Positions 6,316 to 7,386 of a DNA stretch of 7,386 nt are shown piece by piece; within the stretch, counting starts at the first letter, position 1, and every line of letters starts with the position of its first letter. The notes under the pieces are model-generated. The model was not told the origin of the DNA. It did no database searches and saw only the letters and a list, made by a program, of their open reading frames with translations. Both the position numbers and the translations under genes were made by a program. The stretch comes from Chloroflexota bacterium (GTDB lineage Bacteria > Chloroflexota > FW602-bin22 > JAMCYS01): contig JAJZQK010000152.1 in assembly GCA_021847625.1 (NCBI GenBank), forward strand, positions 1-7,386, written 5' to 3'.

Positions 6316-6368
6316 CGCCGGCAAGTCCAATATGCAGACCTAGACATCGATCTCTGGACTTGCCGGCG
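6316..6368. repeat. 14-bp perfect inverted repeat downstream of the aldolase gene
   Basis: CGCCGGCAAGTCCA (6316-6329) is the exact reverse complement of TGGACTTGCCGGCG (6355-6368), with a 25-nt interior. It starts 31 bp after the aldolase stop codon, a good position for a transcription-terminating or 3'-end-protecting structure for the rightward unit and, being symmetrical, for the leftward gene as well. The long loop and missing T-tract leave a repeat-element end or regulator-binding site as alternatives. Confidence 0.65.
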
Positions 6369-6378
6369 ACTACGTCTT

Positions 6379-6405
6379 GGTACGCGAAGTACGCCGGCTC
6401 GTACC
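6379..6405. repeat. Overlapping GTACG inverted repeats
   Basis: GGTACG (6379-6384) and CGTACC (6400-6405) are inverted copies. A further GTACG at 6389-6393 lets the region fold in two alternative ways, for example GTACG (6389-6393) with CGTAC (6400-6404). The meaning is unknown. It lies 10 bp from the 14-bp inverted repeat at 6316-6368. Confidence 0.4.
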
Positions 6406-6451
6406 GGTTGCGAATACCGATGTCCCAGTTGTCAGGAGATGAGACATAGCC

Positions 6452-6501
6452 GCCGGTCCGTCTCAGGCAGACCGGCCGTGGCGGCCAGAGACGGCCGCCA
6501 C
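6452..6501. repeat. Pair of adjacent GC-rich hairpins
   Basis: The first hairpin is GCCGGTC (6452-6458) with GACCGGC (6470-6476), an 11-nt loop between them. Directly beside it, GTGGCGGCC (6478-6486) pairs perfectly with GGCCGCCAC (6493-6501) around a 6-nt loop. The second lies about 85 bp beyond the stop of the minus-strand thiamine-enzyme gene and may contribute to termination of that transcript. Tandem hairpins of this kind also resemble dispersed palindromic repeat units. Confidence 0.55.
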
Positions 6502-6585
6502 TACGTGGCCTAGGACAATCGGTGTCAGCGGCTGGCCCCTCTGTGTCCGCAACAGAGTGCAGGGTCGTTCGGATACTGGTCGGCG

Positions 6586-7284
6586 CTAGGCCGTCCACAC
6601 CCGCCTGAGCGCGGCCTGGACCTCGATCAGCGCCGGCCTTTGGGCGGCGAGCGCCTCCTCCAATGCCGGACGCAGCTCGGACGCCCCTACGCGCCAGGCG
6701 CTCACGCCGTAGGCTTCGGCTAGTTTGACGAAGTCGGGGTTGACGATGTCGACCTGGCTGCGCCGGCCGCCGTAGCGGGTGTCTTGCTCGTGACGCAGCA
6801 CGCCGTAGCCCTGGTCGTTGAACAGCAGCACGACGACGTTCACGCCGTACTGGGCAGCCGTGGCCAGCTCTTGCCCTGTGAACTGGAAGCCGCCGTCGCC
6901 GGACATGCAGACCACTTGCCGCTGGGGCCAGGCTACCTTTGCCCCGATGGCCGCCGGCAAGGCAAAGCCGAGGCCGCCGAAGTTGGAGGGGGCAAAGAAG
7001 CTGCGCGGCGTGTAGACCGGCAGGTGTACCCGGGCCCAGTACGCGGGCATCGTAAGGTCGCAGACGACGATCGCATCGCGGGCCAGCGCCGCCGCGATGT
7101 CGGCGATCACGTCCAATTCGGGCGAAGCGCCGTCCGACCGGAGCTTCTCGTCGATGCGCTCCTTCATCGAGCGCACCTCACCGGACACCGCCGCCAGGTC
7201 CCGCCCATTGCTGTTGGCGTCCTCGCCCAACTCGTCCAGAATCTGCTGGAGGACCAGTCTCGCATCGCCGACGATCCCCAGCGC
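6586..7284 (-). CDS. Thiamine-diphosphate enzyme, acetolactate synthase-like, N-terminally truncated
   Basis: This is the C-terminal part (about 230 aa) of a ThDP-dependent enzyme of the acetolactate synthase/benzoylformate decarboxylase superfamily. These enzymes decarboxylate 2-oxo acids or transfer the resulting acyl group. The end of the central domain (GIVGDARLVLQQ, 7243-7278) is followed by the pyrophosphate-binding domain with SNFGGLGFALPAAIGAK. The ThDP/Mg2+ motif runs from GDG (6892-6900) to FND (6814-6822), with spacing typical of the family. Family members are usually about 550 aa, so over half is missing. Upstream of about 7284 the frame stays open to the window edge, but the translation no longer resembles this family and is antisense to another gene. 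A TTG at 7230 would give 214 aa, but it is not a credible start because family sequence continues upstream of it. It is convergent with the aldolase gene. Whether it belongs to the flavoenzyme pathway is unclear. Confidence 0.8.
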   Translation of the reverse strand, partial: ALGIVGDARLVLQQILDELGEDANSNGRDLAAVSGEVRSMKERIDEKLRSDGASPELDVIADIAAALARDAIVVCDLTMPAYWARVHLPVYTPRSFFAPSNFGGLGFALPAAIGAKVAWPQRQVVCMSGDGGFQFTGQELATAAQYGVNVVVLLFNDQGYGVLRHEQDTRYGGRRSQVDIVNPDFVKLAEAYGVSAWRVGASELRPALEEALAAQRPALIEVQAALRRVWTA

Positions 7285-7386
7285 CGCCGGCCCGACATCA
7301 CCCGCGCCCGGGCCATCCTGGGCTGGGAGCCCAAAGTCCCGCTCGAGGATGGCCTGCGCGAAACCATCGCCTATTTCCGGTCCGTC
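7267..7386 (+). pseudogene. C-terminal fragment of a UDP-glucuronate decarboxylase-like epimerase/dehydratase
   Basis: The plus strand reads ADDPQRRRPDI, then TRARAILGWEPKVPLEDGL and RETIAYFRSV up to the window edge. This is the conserved C-terminus of NAD-dependent extended SDR enzymes of the UDP-glucuronate decarboxylase (UDP-xylose synthase) type. The DDP..RRPDI and LGWEP motifs are diagnostic of that group. Nothing belonging to this protein is found to its left, where the minus-strand thiamine-enzyme sequence begins instead, so its catalytic Rossmann domain (roughly 270 residues in the family) is absent. The reading frame is still open at the right edge and would be expected to stop within a few residues. 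It is either a real remnant left by a rearrangement or an artefact of joining two sequences. Confidence 0.75.

Larger units (their letters stand above)
6285..6585. other. Convergent intergenic region with several inverted repeats, no convincing gene
   Basis: This 301-bp stretch separates the 3' ends of the rightward aldolase gene and the leftward thiamine-diphosphate enzyme gene. It holds at least four inverted repeats but no T-rich tract typical of an intrinsic terminator. An open frame of 96 codons on the minus strand (6308-6598) spans it. The frame overlaps the end of the thiamine-enzyme gene, lacks a good ribosome site and is interrupted by the hairpins. Part of it (about 6320-6450) has a less biased residue mix, which may reflect a decayed coding fragment or a dispersed repeat. 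Confidence 0.5.

Noticed and set aside
6316..6501. Possible CRISPR array or tandem repeat in the convergent spacer
   Set aside because: The repeats are inverted and differ from each other in sequence. There are no regularly spaced identical direct repeats and no cas genes.
7285..7386. Continuation of the thiamine-enzyme frame on the minus strand to the window edge
   Set aside because: The frame is open, but the translation there does not resemble the family's central domain, while the plus strand matches the conserved UDP-glucuronate decarboxylase C-terminus. The open frame is most likely a GC-rich antisense effect.

Overview
The window comes from a GC-rich bacterial chromosome, most likely an uncultured lineage. 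There is no rRNA, tRNA or phylogenetic marker gene. A Chloroflexota-like origin is only a weak guess, based on GC content, an abundance of GC-rich inverted repeats, and a GTAGGGGC...GCCCCTAC palindrome at the left edge that resembles interspersed repeats I associate with such genomes. No phage genes, insertion sequences or CRISPR array are visible.

The core is a divergently arranged block of flavoenzyme genes. Reading leftwards from about 3221 are two paralogous FAD-dependent oxidoreductases of the FAD_oxidored type (447 aa at 1878-3221 and 482 aa at 198-1646). They are separated by a 231-bp gap packed with hairpins. Reading rightwards from 3524 are a fumarate-reductase/aspartate-oxidase-type flavoprotein (571 aa) and, 73 bp later, a DapA-superfamily aldolase or lyase (323 aa). 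The 302-bp region between the two arms holds two good sigma-70-like promoters facing away from each other, with short palindromes between and within them. This is the usual layout of a regulated catabolic locus, but no regulator gene lies in the window. A GTTGACA-containing element recurs in the 5' regions of three of these genes.

Together these genes suggest oxidation of an organic acid, hydroxy acid, polyol or amino-acid-like substrate by flavoproteins, with carbon-carbon or dehydration chemistry on a 2-oxo-acid intermediate by the DapA-family enzyme. Active-site comparison suggests that neither the FrdA-like protein nor the DapA-like protein does the textbook reaction of its family. The substrate cannot be read from the sequence.

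A 301-bp convergent gap (6285-6585) follows, holding several inverted repeats and no convincing gene. The right end carries the C-terminal part of a thiamine-diphosphate enzyme (acetolactate-synthase-like, minus strand). It is cut off near 7267-7290, where the sequence switches to the C-terminal end of a UDP-glucuronate-decarboxylase-like protein on the plus strand. Both genes lose their N-terminal halves at this point, so it is either a rearrangement breakpoint or an assembly chimera.
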